Shown piece after piece: positions 37,540 through 50,161 of a stretch of 64,000 bases of DNA. Position 1 is the first letter of the stretch. The number at the start of each line of letters is the position of its first letter. Location: contig CM060990.1 of the NCBI GenBank assembly GCA_030765065.1, positions 456,094,321 through 456,158,320 of the forward strand. Reading direction: 5' to 3'. Origin of the DNA: Deroplatys truncata. Its lineage: Eukaryota > Arthropoda > Insecta > Mantodea > Mantidae. The position numbers and the translations under genes are program-made. Below the pieces are notes generated by a model. That model saw only the letters and a program-made list of their open reading frames with translations, searched no databases and was not told the origin of the DNA.

Positions 37540-39649
37540 TTTGAGGGCAGAAGTATTTGTTATATGGCATTCTGTTTAAAAAAAAATGGGGTGTGAAATC
37601 GCTAAAGTACTTGAGAAATTGGGCGCTCTCTTAATTGAGCACCGCTGAGAGTGGCAAGTGAGTTAAGACAGAGGAAGAGCAGAAATTTTAAAACTTTACG
37701 GAATTGGTGTTATATTCGGCTACAGTTTTATTCTTCTTTGTTTTTCTTGACTGGAAATTTTCAAAAATTTAAAAGTGTTATGCAAATGCAATCGCGAGTA
37801 ATTTAGAAAGGTTTTCACCGCGGAGCTTTAAATAAATTTACCTGTAAGTGTTTAAAGCTACCAAATGCTCCTCACGCATACTCTCCAGGATTTTGTTTAG
37901 AAACTGGCAGTTACCTTTGTAACAAAATTTGGTATTAAAACGTAATTGCTTATAGTAGTCGAAAGGCAAATATGAAGCCGCAATCCTTTATCATCTTATA
38001 CATTCAGTCAAAAATGGAAAAAAGGGGGAAAAACCAGAAAGAGTACCTGGAAAAGGGGAAAACGACGGTTTGGTTTGCCTCTTACATGCACATTTTCTCT
38101 GATAAATATGTTGATCTACAATTTTCCATTTTTCTAAACTGGGTACAATTACATGAACAACTTCTTCAGTTACGAACCTGGGCAAAATAGAATCACTTCT
38201 TTGTTGATATGATATTAGTATTCAGATGTTTTGTATCTTCTCTCGGAAATTAATATGAAATGCCCTGTATTATCACTCTTATGGGCATGTTAGTGCTGGC
38301 TGGTTCTAAATAAGTACCGACATTCGATTAATTAATCTATATGCAAATCAAGTGTGGTGCAGAGGGAATGATAGCGGGATGTAAATATTAATTTTATCAG
38401 TATATTCTATCTGTTATTTCACAAATATGGTTTAAATTTATTCAAAGTATACTGGAAACGAACAGTGTTACAGACTAGGCAAAAAGAACAGTGTGTCGCG
38501 TTAGTAACTATAAATTTGACCTTTGCAACATAGTATATTTTGGTGGATTTCTTCTATTCTACGGTTTATGTATAACGTCTATTAAAATCAAACTAACTAT
38601 CGTTTACAGAAATTAATAATCTGGTGTGCACCAAAAACTACATAAGAGAATAACAAGTCTGTCAAGATGTATTTTGTCATGAGAATACTGTAGTTGTATT
38701 GGACTCATTGCAATTCAGTCGTCACTATCTTCACTCGCAAGACTTCAGTAGCTCTCTATGGGCGCCCCAGTTCTCACCATGAGGATGGGACTCCATCCGT
38801 GGTTTTCTCAGGTCGGTAGGCGAATGGATATACTACTCAATTGCTCTCATTTCATTATCTTTCACCTTTCAGGCTTGCAGGGCCTGTTTAGGATTTGTAT
38901 AACTGTGTGATGCATACGGCGTGTGTGGTTTAAGAAGAGAGCTGTTTCTTATTCGGCACGGAAACCCCTGCTCGAATCTGTTCGTGAGAATAGGGGCCCC
39001 CATCACAAGGGCGTCCAGGGATGTTCAATCTCGAAACGTAAGGATCCCGCAGCTCTGCACCTATCGCCATCAAGTCTGGCTAATCTTCGTGCTGTATCCC
39101 ATCATTCCTTCTTACGGGAGATTTAGTAGGCGCAATAGTGTAGCGAACCATCATGGAAAGTTGATCCGCGGAAGGAAAAGTTGTATCAGTTTGCATTAAC
39201 TTTCGAAACGTATCGTAACGACCTTAGTGTGGACTTTGGAGACACCAGAGAGCTGAGTCGTCGCCTAAAAACCATATTTATTACCACAAATGTTGGTTAT
39301 CTCACTCTACTCCCTTAGATCCTCGAACGACACCGATACCACGACCGTGAAGGACCCCGTGCCCCACCCTAATAGGTTAACATTTAATCTTCTGTATCAG
39401 CAAGACCTACGTAAGCTCTACAGGTAAGGAATGTGTGAATACGATTAAGTTCTTGTACGCACGGCCCCTCTACTGAGGGCCCCCAACGCCATCTTAAGTT
39501 TTCTAAGAATATAGGCATTCTATAACCTGTTATTATAGTTCCTTTTATATAAAAAATTGATAACTCCAAAACCTAAAACATTTATATGATAGTTTTAGTT
39601 GTTTGACTTTTAGGAATGTACACCTAGTCAATTTAAAACTGGCCGGCGC
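37540..39649. other. No gene recognised
   Basis: AT-rich, with a GC-richer block at about 38,760-39,390 containing two overlapping frames (92 and 67 codons) that match nothing I know. The block has repeat-like composition but no partner in this window. Confidence 0.4.
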
Positions 39650-39722
39650 CTGAGAGACGGAGCTCGAACCGGGTACTTCTGTGGGCGCTCGGAACAGCCA
39701 GGCTTTGCTCACAAGGCTACGT
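39650..39722 (-). other. tRNA-derived sequence (SINE head)
   Basis: The minus strand has box A TAGCCTTGTGAGCAAAGC (complement of 39,702-39,719) and box B GGTTCGAGCTCC (complement of 39,659-39,670), preceded by GTACCC. The order and spacing are tRNA-like. Similar TAGCCT...AAGC heads with GTACCCGGTTCGA occur in insect SINEs. The body beyond 39,650 is too short or eroded to follow. Confidence 0.6.
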
Positions 39723-39919
39723 ATATTCTTGTAGTAGTTATAGTGGGGAACACAGATATATTCGCAAATGTCTTCCGAGAAAATATTTCGTATACGAGAT
39801 TTCAACAGACAGATGTTTCTGTTTCAAAATTGAATATTTGTAACCAAATTTCACTTAATTAATTTATGGTTCTCAAGTTGAGTATGATAAAGCTCATTAC
39901 AATGTCACGCTTACTGCAG

Positions 39920-39995
39920 CACTCTTAGCTCAGTGGTAGAGGGTTAGCTTTCTGTTTCTGAGGTTGCATTTTCAAATTTCCGTGGGGCTACTCAA
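39920..39995 (+). other. tRNA-like sequence (SINE head or tRNA pseudogene)
   Basis: CTCTTAGCTCAGTGGTAGAG at 39,922-39,941 is a near-perfect D-arm and box A. The box B position (TTTTCAAATTTCC, about 39,969-39,981) is degraded and the acceptor arms do not pair, so it is not a working tRNA gene. Confidence 0.5.
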
Positions 39996-42900
39996 CATTT
40001 TTCCCCTTTCATTTTAAATACATGAGTAAAAGCATAACAGGTTTCTTCATTTTTTATATAGTGGTCTTGTCATACCGGTAGATAGCAACCATGACATTAA
40101 TTTATTGGTCATGAGGAGGTTTCATAGTCAGTTTAATTTTATAACAAGTTCCACCATTATGGAATTATATTTGTAGGTAACATGAAGTAACGGAATCAGT
40201 AATATTTAACTATATTACACTAAAACGAGTTGTAAGAAATAAAAGATAACAATCCACTACGGAGAATTAAATTCGAGCCGTTTGCGTAGAAGTTAAGTAG
40301 CTTAAGCACAGCTCCATGCCAAGCAAGATGTGGGGGTAGTCCAAATCAGTGCCTTCTGGCTTGTAATAAAGAGACAAAGCGGCGCACAGAAGCTGACGGT
40401 TGTGAACTCTGCTCTCACTCCAAGGGACCGGGAAAAAACAAATTGCTCAAGAGATCCTCCACTTTTAATTTGGCCGTGTGTACATGCCTTAATATAAGAA
40501 TTTCAAAGAAAGATTCATCTTGTGGAATAGTTTGAAAGAGCAAGTTGCTGAGGACAAAAATTCGAAAATGCTCAAAGTAAAAGAGTTAATTACAGATTAC
40601 CTTGTTGCACATTGAAAGTGAAAATTAATTTTAAAATTGTAATGTTTGAATTTGTTGCGGTATTTCAAATTCTAATGTCAATTTTCATGATATTTTACCA
40701 ACTTTCAGGTGCATACCTTAACGAATCTGATTAGCTGTCGCAAAGATATCCCTTGATTTTTAAAAAGCTCGCCTATATCATTTTCGTCCTATCCAACAAC
40801 CACGTGTACGGCATTAGCTTATATAGAGACATTAATATTCGCTGCTTAATGTATAATTTTAGTTTTATGGGTTACGCGTCTTTATTCCATACACATGTCT
40901 TATCCTTGATATTGTTAAACTTTCTGTATGAGAAACCTCAACACAAGGAACCTGAATAAAAGCATTATTTTTTGTGGTCTTATTTTTTGCTGGCAATGGA
41001 ATTGACAGCCTATATCATCTAAGTTTGCTTTTAGCAGATATTCCTTATAGCTGAAACTTACGAAATGATGCGTCACGGAAAACAGAATGGATGAATAATA
41101 GTGTATTTATATCAGAAAAGAAACGTTGGCAGTTGTCTATAGCTCATGCCCACGCGCAATAAAATCCTTCAAGCAGCCTTAAAATGAATCTACACACACC
41201 TCTCCATGGGTTACGTGCTCTTTGTGAAATAGCAAGATTATCACAATAATCTAATGACAGAAGTTATAACTACAACCACATTTCTCAACATGTGAGAGAA
41301 CAAAGCAATTGAATGTGAGCTTTCGTGATGAAAATTCATATAATATTATATCAAACGTTTTACAGAGCCCAAACATTGCCGGAGAACTTGATATTAGGAA
41401 CAACTCTTAAGGAAGTTTTGTCATCTGCGTCGCCATTTAGGCATATTTTAGGCGAGTATTACAAGTACGCACTCGGCATATTGTCATGGATGCTTATGGT
41501 TTTGCACATATAAATGGAGCTGTATTTTACTTTTAACGCTTCTAAATTATTTAGTCGTTTAACGCAATCTGGCGCTGAAATTTGGCCATTTGTGTCGCAC
41601 ATATACCATTCCAGGCATATGGAAGAGTTATGCAGATGCACACTGTGCATGTGCTACCATGGAGCCTCAACGGGTTTCTGCATATAAAAAGAAATGCATT
41701 TAATTTTAAAATTTGCAATATTTTTAGGGAAATGTATCGCTGAAATTTGACTAACATTTTCAAACATTTTATCATATATTTATCTGTATTCTTAGTTAAA
41801 CCTTGGGTTTTCATGCATTTTGTTAACATCAGTCACTTTAGAGCCACATGCAACCGTTTAAATAGCCCTCGTGTAATTATGTAAAGCACAGCATTAAACT
41901 GGAAGTCATTGATTGCTTTCTGATCTCTTTCCTCTGAGTGTTTCTATTACTCAAAATGTTCACGCACACAATTTTATATTTACGCTGTTAACATTTTAGA
42001 GTATTTTAAGACATTAAGTTAAACAAGTTTAATGCATTTTTAAAACAATAAGTAGTGTAACGGCACCCACTCGTGCTGCCTAAATAGTCCGGAAAGGTGT
42101 CAGTGGAGAAATTAATGCAAAGGTTAACTCTGAATGAGAACAAATGCTCATCTTGGCCCAGTTTATTCAAATAATCCACTTTGTTAGGATATAGGAGCCT
42201 GTCCGTTCAATAATCAATGCATTTATTAATCAAACAAACACATACAACACATTAAAATTAGAGTAGCCTAACTGATGTCAAATATTGCCCGAGTTAAAGA
42301 GAACTATTGCTAAGCTGAAGGGCAAGTAAGACAATTCATTCTTCTTAAGCATGCTAACAAAAACCTCAAGGATTTACCAATAGAAACTAACAGTGTAAGT
42401 TAATTTGTAGACTAAGCAAAAGACTATTACAGTTGGTAAAATGATTAAACTGAATAATCAAATAAAAGGTTATAGGTATTCTAAAGATTAATTCATTGAA
42501 ATATTAGGTAACCATGTGACAATAGCCAGATCTAAATTTAAAGGATCATAATTTAGAGGCAAACTGGTATCTTACCTGTACGTGTGTATGTATGTATGTA
42601 TATGACTGAATTGCACTAGATGAAAATAATTGAATTTGATTTACTTAACTGCAAAACCAAATGATTTGCCAATAAAGGAAAACCATATCATGCTAAGTGC
42701 AAAAGAGTAAGGCACTATCGCAGTTTCTGAAATCCTTAACCTAAGCGTTTAAGTAGTAGAAAGCACAGCAAAGCAAATCCTGGTTAACTGAGATGCCGTA
42801 TGAGCGTATTATAATTGCCCGTTTCGTTTCAGAAGCCAGTAAGTAAATTCCAAGTTACTAAAAATATAGAAATATTTATCTATCCCTAGATTATAATATG

Positions 42901-44387
42901 AGTCTGAAAATCTCGTGAATTCTTTAAATAGAGATAGTGATAATTTTCAATTGGCACTTAGGCAAATACAACAGTAAAGATAAAATATTTGCTCATATCT
43001 GAATTTGAAGTACCGATTAAACCGTCTACCTCCCTAATAGGGTTTTAATTATAAAAGTAAATCGGCATTCCAGAAACCAAAATGAAAGACCATCATATCA
43101 CCATCGTAAGGTCATAGCATTGATAACTCAAAACACAACACAAATCGCCTGCGAAACCAGCAGGGACACTATAGCAATGAGAATTTAAAGTACCTCTAAG
43201 GTCGTATACCAAAGTTTGTAACCATTTAATTCTGTGCTGAACCTTAACAGTAAAAGCAACTGTGTAATGGTGATACACTATTTTGCTTGCTTTCCACTTT
43301 AAAATCAAATTGCTCACAAAGTCGGCGTGCCCAATTAGAAAGGGGCGTGACTTAGCTATCTCCCAACGCATATCATAACGTGTACCAAACCAGAAATACT
43401 CAGGGTAATGTAAAATTCGATAATGTGCATAGCATCCGTGCCAAAATAACCCAAAGGCAAAAGTTAAAGCTTGACTATTCAAGGAAGGTAATGTAAATAC
43501 AATTATCACCTAAACCTCACATTACTTACTCTTAAGAAAGACTTCCCTTATACGATTAATTCCTGGCAAGGTTTCCAATAGAATGGAATACCACGTAAGT
43601 CCCAACGTGCCCGGTAATGACTTACTCAGCTACAATATCAGGCACATTACATCAAACCCATTCACCAAGGGACTGAAAACTCAAACAAACACCGGAAAAT
43701 CCCACACTTAAATACATTGAACCTAGTCAAGCTCACCTCCATGAATATAATTATGACACCTGCACTACATTAAGTATCACAATTTAAAAATATAGTTAAT
43801 ATTTGACATCCTGTGAAATAATATACTATATATCGAGTAAGTCTTCTCAGCAGTTATGTACAGGCTATACCATAAACACTGTCCACTGCATTGCGTCGTA
43901 TCAATTTCGGCCGAAATGACTGCTTTATACCGCTGTACGTGCAGTGACTTGCACTCATAGTACAGCAATGTGCGCGTTGGCCTTCAGTGGTGAACGTCCC
44001 AGGTTCAAATACTGCCACTTGAAGGTACTTTTTATGTAGAGTAAATTTAACGGGGATTGATAGTTTGGCATGGAAGTGTCGTTTCACTTAATTTAATTAT
44101 GTGAATTTCATTAAAACACAATTTGTTACGTGTTGGAATGTGCCTTAATAAACATATAAGTAAATGCCAGAAAGAATAAGAAACTCACTTATTCGCAAAC
44201 GTAATTTGATCTTCACTACGACTTTACAGCATATTAACCATTGCCCTACTAGAGCACGTTAACAACGAGCACCACCGTAACCCTAATCAGCGGCCGGTGA
44301 TTGCGGTGTCAGCACCTGTATTTCGCATCGTCTGTAAATCGTCTGTACATCGTTGCCAATCCGCAGGATGAGAAGACTCACGCGGTA

Positions 44388-44391
<4 letters not shown>
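39996..44391. other. Long stretch without recognisable gene
   Basis: Mostly AT-rich background. Within 42,057-43,760 the plus strand is unusually A/C-rich, starting with TGTAACGGCACCCACTCG, which would suit an unrecognised repeat. A 138-codon minus-strand frame at 43,093-43,509 lies inside it but has no motif. A box-B-like GGTTCAAATACTGCC occurs at about 44,012. Confidence 0.4.

Positions 44392-44420
<29 letters not shown>
44392..44420. repeat. (GT)n microsatellite
   Basis: An uninterrupted GT dinucleotide run immediately upstream of the LTR element. Confidence 0.9.
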
Positions 44421-44430
44421 AGGTCAATAT

Positions 44431-44960
44431 TGTGGTGTATATGTGTGTGTATTGTCACGCCAGACACATTATTACGCCGTTGGCGAAAGTATTGTTGGGG
44501 TAATTCTTTCGGCTTTGGGTTTCGAAGTTCGTCTTGCGTGGCGAATAGCCACCGTCTAGCTGACGATCCTAGCTAGTGGTGGAGAGTGGGAGAAGTGAGC
44601 ATTACTTCTTTGTGTTGTATGTTGAGCTTCACTTTGATGTGAGTGTTGGGTCTGTAAGGTTGTATGTGAAATCGTGTGAATGTATTCTCCTGTGTGTAGC
44701 ATCTCCCTTCAATTTCTTGCTTTTTATCTTCTGTGTGTGATGTAGGGGCACCGTGCTTATACTAAATAAACCACAGGTAATGTGGTTAAAGTGAAATTCT
44801 GTGTACTTTGTTATAACTATTCCACGTCTACTCTGGAATGTGTAGTTTAATATTCTGGTCCTCTTGCTACCTCTGCAGCTCTGCCTCCCAATGTATATGC
44901 TGGGGTAAATAACTTTAATATCCAGCTGCAAACCTTTTGGCCTCACCCCAGCATATAACA
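44431..44960 (+). repeat. 5' LTR
   Basis: Matches 49,628-50,157 over its whole length at about 90% by eye. It begins TGTGGTGTATATG, contains a conserved AATAAACCACAG block (polyadenylation-type signal), and ends ATATAACA. Confidence 0.9.
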
Positions 44961-44966
44961 TTTTCT

Positions 44967-44980
44967 TGGATGCGCCGGGT
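44967..44980 (+). other. Primer-binding-site candidate
   Basis: TGGATGCGCCGGGT lies six bases inside the 5' LTR. It begins TGG, as expected for pairing with a tRNA 3' CCA end, and is GC-rich against an AT-rich surround. The tRNA it would pair with is not identified. Confidence 0.5.
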
Positions 44981-45531
44981 TTATAATATTTTGTTGCAAA
45001 CATTATCACAGCGCTGTGGAAAAAACTTTTCGTGTGCCTGCAGCGTGTAAGTGTTATGTATTAATATTTTGTGCATGTGGTGGTCACATTTATGATTTGA
45101 GGTAAGTTTTGTATATGTGAAGGTGTGAGGGGTTTCTTTTTGTGTCTGGATTTGTGGTGTGAGTTTTTTATGTAGGATTGCAGCGATGTGATAGGATTTT
45201 TTAAGGGATTGCTTACCACCTGTAGGCAGACCATTTCGGCTCAGTAACGTGACCCTTACGCAGGAAATTCCAAATTATTCCAGAGGTTGGCGTGGTGATT
45301 CTTACTTTGGCGTAGCAAAATTTAATTTTTTTCCTTCCATTTTGGCCCTGAAAATGCTTCTCTTTTAGTAGGTTTCATATTTTTTATGTGATGCCTATAT
45401 AGTTTTTTGGTATCTCTGCATTGACACTTTCTCCTCCTCTCTCCTTCTCACCACTGTTTCCCCTTCCTCTCTCTCTCTCTTCTCCTGTTCCCTTTCTTTA
45501 TGCCATTCCCTGTTCTCACGTTGTTAGCTTG

Positions 45532-45557
45532 CGCGCGCGCGCGCGTGTGTGTGTGTA
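45532..45557. repeat. (GC)n(GT)n microsatellite within the LTR element
   Basis: GCGC units pass into GTGT units in the 5' non-coding part of the element. Confidence 0.85.
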
Positions 45558-46824
45558 TTTCAACTCTTTGTAAGATATGGGGTCTTATTGAATATTTTTA
45601 CAAGCCTCCACTCTTTAATTTTCTATAGGTTTGAGGGCCATACCCGTAGTGGGTACGAGTTTTCTGTGTACGGTACTATGTGTTGTGTATCCTAATCACC
45701 ATAGCTACGTTCAGTCTTGTCTATTTTATTTTTTATTTTTTTTAATGAAGTTTAGCATTCAGTAGTTCTGTTTCAAGCGCCCACGACAGTGAGTTAGCGA
45801 TCTATAATTTGATGAATATATTCTGTATGTGAGCAGTGTCTTAGGTATTTCTGTGAAATTTCTGGATTTTGTATGCCTGATACAACTACATTAATCTTTC
45901 AAATTTGACCCTTGCCTCATGATATTGACAATTTTATTTGTGTTATGCCGGCTTACTACTATATCTTACGCATTTCCTAATGACTTGTGCTAGTGCAATT
46001 ATTGAGGTTTATGAATCTTGCTTTCTTATGACAAATTTGTCACTGCAATGCATTACAGATGTGTTGCATAATTTAGCATTTCTGACCAGTGCTCTTGTTG
46101 AATTTTCTTTTCTTTACAGCCAGTGTGTTTACTGTATTACATTTCAGATGCTCAGCATCATTTCTGTATGATTTTAGCACAGGCATTACTAGTTTATGCT
46201 AAATACTAGGAAAATTTCTTTGGCATTTACCTTGCTACTTTGATTTGGTTCATTATACTGCGTTTGACTTTTTTGTACTAACTTTACTAATTTTAGTATA
46301 CACTTACTTTGCGTACAATTGCACTTCTGAAGTTGTATCCATTTTGGCCATTTAGCCTCATTAAGCTTATTTGCTTTTAGCTTCACAAGATGACTAATTT
46401 GCTTTCATTCCACTGTGATATGCTACTATAATTATTTGTCACTGTCATATATGTTTCTGTGAATGTTACTGACCGATACTGCTTCATACTGAGTGATTAA
46501 TTCTTACCTGTGTGTACCATTGACTTACATAATTGATTTATTGCCAATTTCTGGCATTGTCTATGGAAATTTACTTTTTTAACCGTCTTGATTTATAAAT
46601 GCAAACTCTGCCTCTCTTAGAGCATTGATATATGCATTTTGCTCATACCTATTTTTTTCTCTGATGCAATGATATTTTTACATGGTGTATGTCCACTTAT
46701 GTTGTTTTATTACAGCCACTGTTTCATTTCAGGCCTGTGTCTAATTGTTTTGCCTACATTTCTGTGGTAATACTGAATATATAGTTTTACTATACCAAAG
46801 ATAAATAACAGACAACCCTCAGAC

Positions 46825-47829
46825 ATGCCTGTAGAAGACAACCCTCCTACGCCTTCTACTAGTGCTGGTCATCGAACTTGGTGGCCGTCAATTATGATTT
46901 AAATACACTTGTACAGGCAGTCGTCCAGAGTACTGTGTCTGCTGCTCAATCCTCTGTTGTTCGAGCCTGTGTTGCACCTCCTTTCTTTAATGCTGCAGTG
47001 GACAATACTTTTGATTTTCTGAATACTTTTGAAAGGGTATCTTTTGCTAATAACTGGTCAGATTTGCAAAAATTGAAGTATTTGCTCTGCTACCTTAAAG
47101 ACACTGCTATACAATGGTCTCAGACATTTTGTCACAGGCATCCCTCTCATGATTGAGCTCTTTTAAAATCTTATTTTATTACAGCTTTTCAGGTTGTTCA
47201 CCAAGATGAATTGTTAGAAATCAAACTCCGACAAAGAATTCAATTAGATTCTGAACCTGTGTTGCACTATGTTTATGATGTACTGTCTTTATGTGATCAG
47301 GTTAATCCAAGTATGGCTCAAACTGAGCAAATAAGAAATTTACTGTATGGTCTGAAACCTGTGTAGATAAACATTATCCTCCCAATGAACCCTCTTACTG
47401 TAGATGATCTTTTACAGGTCATTAAGCGGGTGGATAAAGCACAATTTCATATCACAGAAAGAGAGCACTTGGTTGCTGCACAGGCGCAGTGTTAAGGGTC
47501 ATGCTTCGGCTCCTCTACCTCTGACTCTACCAGCTGGGACTACTAACCCATTTCTTTCAGGTAATTCACCCTTGCCTGTTCTCCCAGCCCCTCCTACTAG
47601 CGATGTCACTGAATTAGCTGCAAAAGTGGACCGGTTGACCAACCAGTTATATGCAATGAACACATCATCTCATCCTGAGAGGAACAGACCACCATCTTCC
47701 ACACAGAGAGGACAATGGCAACCACGTTTTCCACCTCCAATTCGGCGCCAACCCCTGATTAGGTTTAGGTGTGGCAAACCAGGGCACACAGCAAAATGTT
47801 GTTGGACGCAGGTGTCCCAGTCAAAATAG
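46825..47829 (+). pseudogene. gag remnant of the LTR element
   Basis: The region has the features of a Ty3/Gypsy gag. There is a capsid-like segment with FLNTFERVSFANNWSDLQKL and a W-S-Q-T-F block (about 47,010-47,140). A proline-rich linker follows, and near the end (about 47,755-47,800) a zinc-knuckle-like segment with the core CGKPGHTAKC. Gag forms the particle that packages element RNA. The gene is broken by a few interruptions and is treated as a fossil. Confidence 0.8.
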
Positions 47830-49619
47830 ACTGTTAATTGGTCTCTCCTACAAATAACAATTTTTTGTTTGCTTATTTTTCTATTTATTTTGTTGTCACA
47901 CTACATTTTGTTTTGGGTGATAAATTAACATGTACTTACCAGGATTCTTCAATATGATTCTTTCCAGCTTGGTGAGGATATTTTAATGTTGTGGGATCAA
48001 AGGGTGGTGTTTTTTGTTTTGTTTGATGTGCTCTTGCTAATCTGCCGTTGAGTATTTGGCAAGGTGAGATAGTTACTGTGTTTGCTGTATGTCCACAGTA
48101 ACATCGAATTGTTTTTGATGCACTGTTTGAGCTTGATTGCACTCACGGTGCAGCTGTTATCGCTCTGCTGGATGTCATCCCCCCTTTTGTGAGGTGCTAC
48201 TGGAACGAGGGAAATGGTCACAGAGTCGTCCTTCTGTCCAGCAGCAACCCTATACCCATTCGCTACAATTTTGTTTATCTGAGTGAGTACGTGTTTCCAA
48301 AATTTGCAGGTCGTGTAATCCGTAATGTGTCACAATATTTACCTACAATATTTTCTTTCTTTTGTTCAGTTCTAACTGTTTTCATTTTTTGTCTATTTTA
48401 TGAGTGTATTTCTCAGAATCTATTGACTGGGGCTTGGTCCACACTCCAAACATGACAGAAGATATATATATATATATATGAAGAAAAAAGAGTTCGAGCC
48501 AGCCGCTTGCGAACTGCGTATAGAACGTTGCTTGAGAGTGGGTCCTTAGCATATTTGTTGATGGTTTCTACACCTATATTTGATCATGTAGTTAGTGTGT
48601 CTGTTGCTATATAGCAATTTGTTAGTAGACTGATCTAACATTTTTTTTTCTGAGGATGACATTTTTATATTCTTAGTACCTATTTCCCAATGTTTTTTGG
48701 TCCTTACTTGTATCAATTCTCACAGTACTGCCATTTCTATGTTCAGTTTTCATTGTAAAGCATCAAGAGCCTTAAATTTCATTATCATGTTAAAACCTTC
48801 AAACATTTGTCATTAAATTTTTGTCTGGGTGTTCCGACTTTAAATGTACTAATGAATAGTTGTTAGTCATATCCAATAATTGAGCGCTCAATCAGTGTAT
48901 CGTTTCTATTTTTAAAGGTCTTGCTATAGATTTAAGTGTTACTATTTTTGTGTGTCCCCTACTTTTTGTTTTGTAATACTTCTTCTGTACATCTTTTCTT
49001 GTCTATTTTGACCCTGATGGTTCCCGAAATCGTATTCCAGTCTGCCGGTAGCCCCAGAAAACACTTCCCTCCACAGAAAAGGACAGCCCCAGATCGTCCG
49101 GAGAATGGTGGTTCTTCCCCCGGCTGCGCCCGCACAGGTCTTTCAGCTGTACATCACCATCTTCGACCATCTCACCACGACAATATACGAGGGTGTGCTC
49201 CCTTTTGGTTTTGTCTGTGCCGATAGGGCCCGTCGGTCACAGACCAACTCTGCAAATATCCAGCTGCTTCACTGTGTTTCGGCGTGGTGATTGATTGGTA
49301 CAGACTCTGCGTGCTGCGTTTCTTCCATCTTTTCTTCGGCGGGTGTGGTTAAGTGGTGGGAACATTTACCAAACAAAGCAGTATTTCTGCATCATTCCTA
49401 AGCAGTACCTCCTAACATAAACTGTGTTGATGCAGAAGAGGATTTGCGAGCTGGGGGTTCCTGTGGGACTGCTTCATCGTTAATAGAGAATCATTATCCC
49501 TGTGGGGATTCATCAGGTCTTTTTGTGACATTTGTATATTCAAAACTTTGTATGCTCATATTTTTTTTGCTTTTTTATTTTATTTCTCTTTTCGGTGGGG
49601 ACGCCTACTTATTGTAAAT
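47830..49619 (+). other. 3' internal region of the LTR element without pol
   Basis: About 1.8 kb between gag and the polypurine tract. Frames of 60-96 codons occur but none resembles protease, reverse transcriptase, RNase H, integrase or envelope. A short (TA)n run lies at 48,463-48,478. Confidence 0.6.
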
Positions 49620-49627
49620 GGGGGAGA
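49620..49627 (+). other. Polypurine tract
   Basis: GGGGGAGA lies directly before the TG of the 3' LTR, the expected place and composition for the plus-strand primer of an LTR element. Confidence 0.8.
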
Positions 49628-50157
49628 TGTGGTGTGTATATGTGTGTGTTGTCACGTCAGACATATTATTGCGTCGTTGGTGATAGTATTTTTGGGGTAA
49701 TTCTTTCGGCTTTGGGTTTTGAAGTTTGTCTGGCGTGGCGAATCGCCACCGTCTAGCTGGCGACCCTAGCTAGCAGTGGAGAGTGGGAGAAGTGAGCGTT
49801 ACTTCTTTGATGTTGAGCGTTGAGCTTCACTTTGGTCTGAGTGCTTGGTCTGAAAGGTCGTATATGAAATCACGTGAATGTATTCTCCTGTGTGTAGCAC
49901 CTCCCTTCAGTTTCTTTATTTTTATCTTCTGTGTGTGATGTAGGGGCACCGTGCTTATACTGAATAAACCACAGTTAATATGAATGATGGAAATTCTGTG
50001 TATTTTGTTACAACTAACCCACGCCTGCTCTGGAATGTGTAGTTTAAAATTCTGGTCCTCTTGCTACCTCTGTAGCTATGCCTCCCAATGTATATGCTGG
50101 TTAACTAAAATTTTATATCCAGCTGCAAACCTTTTGCCTTCACCCCAGTGTATAACA
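49628..50157 (+). repeat. 3' LTR
   Basis: Direct repeat of 44,431-44,960, beginning TGTGGTGTGTATATG and ending GTATAACA, with the same AATAAACCACAG block. Confidence 0.9.
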
Positions 50158-50161
50158 ATAT

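Larger units (their letters stand above)
44431..50157 (+). mobile_element. Ty3/Gypsy-like LTR element carrying only gag remnants
   Basis: A 5.7-kb element is bounded by two direct LTRs of about 530 bp. Each starts TGTGG and ends AACA, and ATAT directly flanks both ends (44,427-44,430 and 50,158-50,161) as a 4-bp target duplication, the size usual for Gypsy-type integrases. A polypurine tract precedes the 3' LTR and a primer-site candidate follows the 5' LTR. Inside, only gag-like coding is recognised; there is no protease, reverse transcriptase or integrase, and long non-coding stretches of nearly 2 kb lie on each side. It therefore looks like a non-autonomous element depending on a relative. 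The gag region is broken, with a few interruptions. The two LTRs differ at roughly one base in ten by eye, so the insertion is old. Confidence 0.9.

Noticed and set aside
38921-39199. Two overlapping plus-strand frames in a GC-richer block
   Set aside because: Neither matches a known family; repeat-like composition with no partner copy in the window.
39902-40000. Functional tRNA gene
   Set aside because: The D arm is excellent but box B and the acceptor stem are degraded, so it is listed only as tRNA-like.
40265-40345. Minus-strand tRNA-like sequence with GGCTCGAATTTAA
   Set aside because: Box A and arms are too poor to distinguish from chance.
43093-43509. 138-codon minus-strand frame
   Set aside because: No recognisable domain, and it lies in a compositionally skewed block that makes long frames likelier by chance.
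43930-44040. tRNA-like SINE head
   Set aside because: A box-B-like GGTTCAAATACTGCC is present but no acceptable box A or acceptor pairing could be found upstream.
44301-44576. Frame across the (GT)n repeat and LTR start
   Set aside because: The translation is mostly a valine/cysteine dinucleotide-repeat artefact crossing an element boundary.
49020-49290. Coding gene inside the 3' part of the LTR element
   Set aside because: Two overlapping frames with GC-richer composition show no pol, envelope or host motif.
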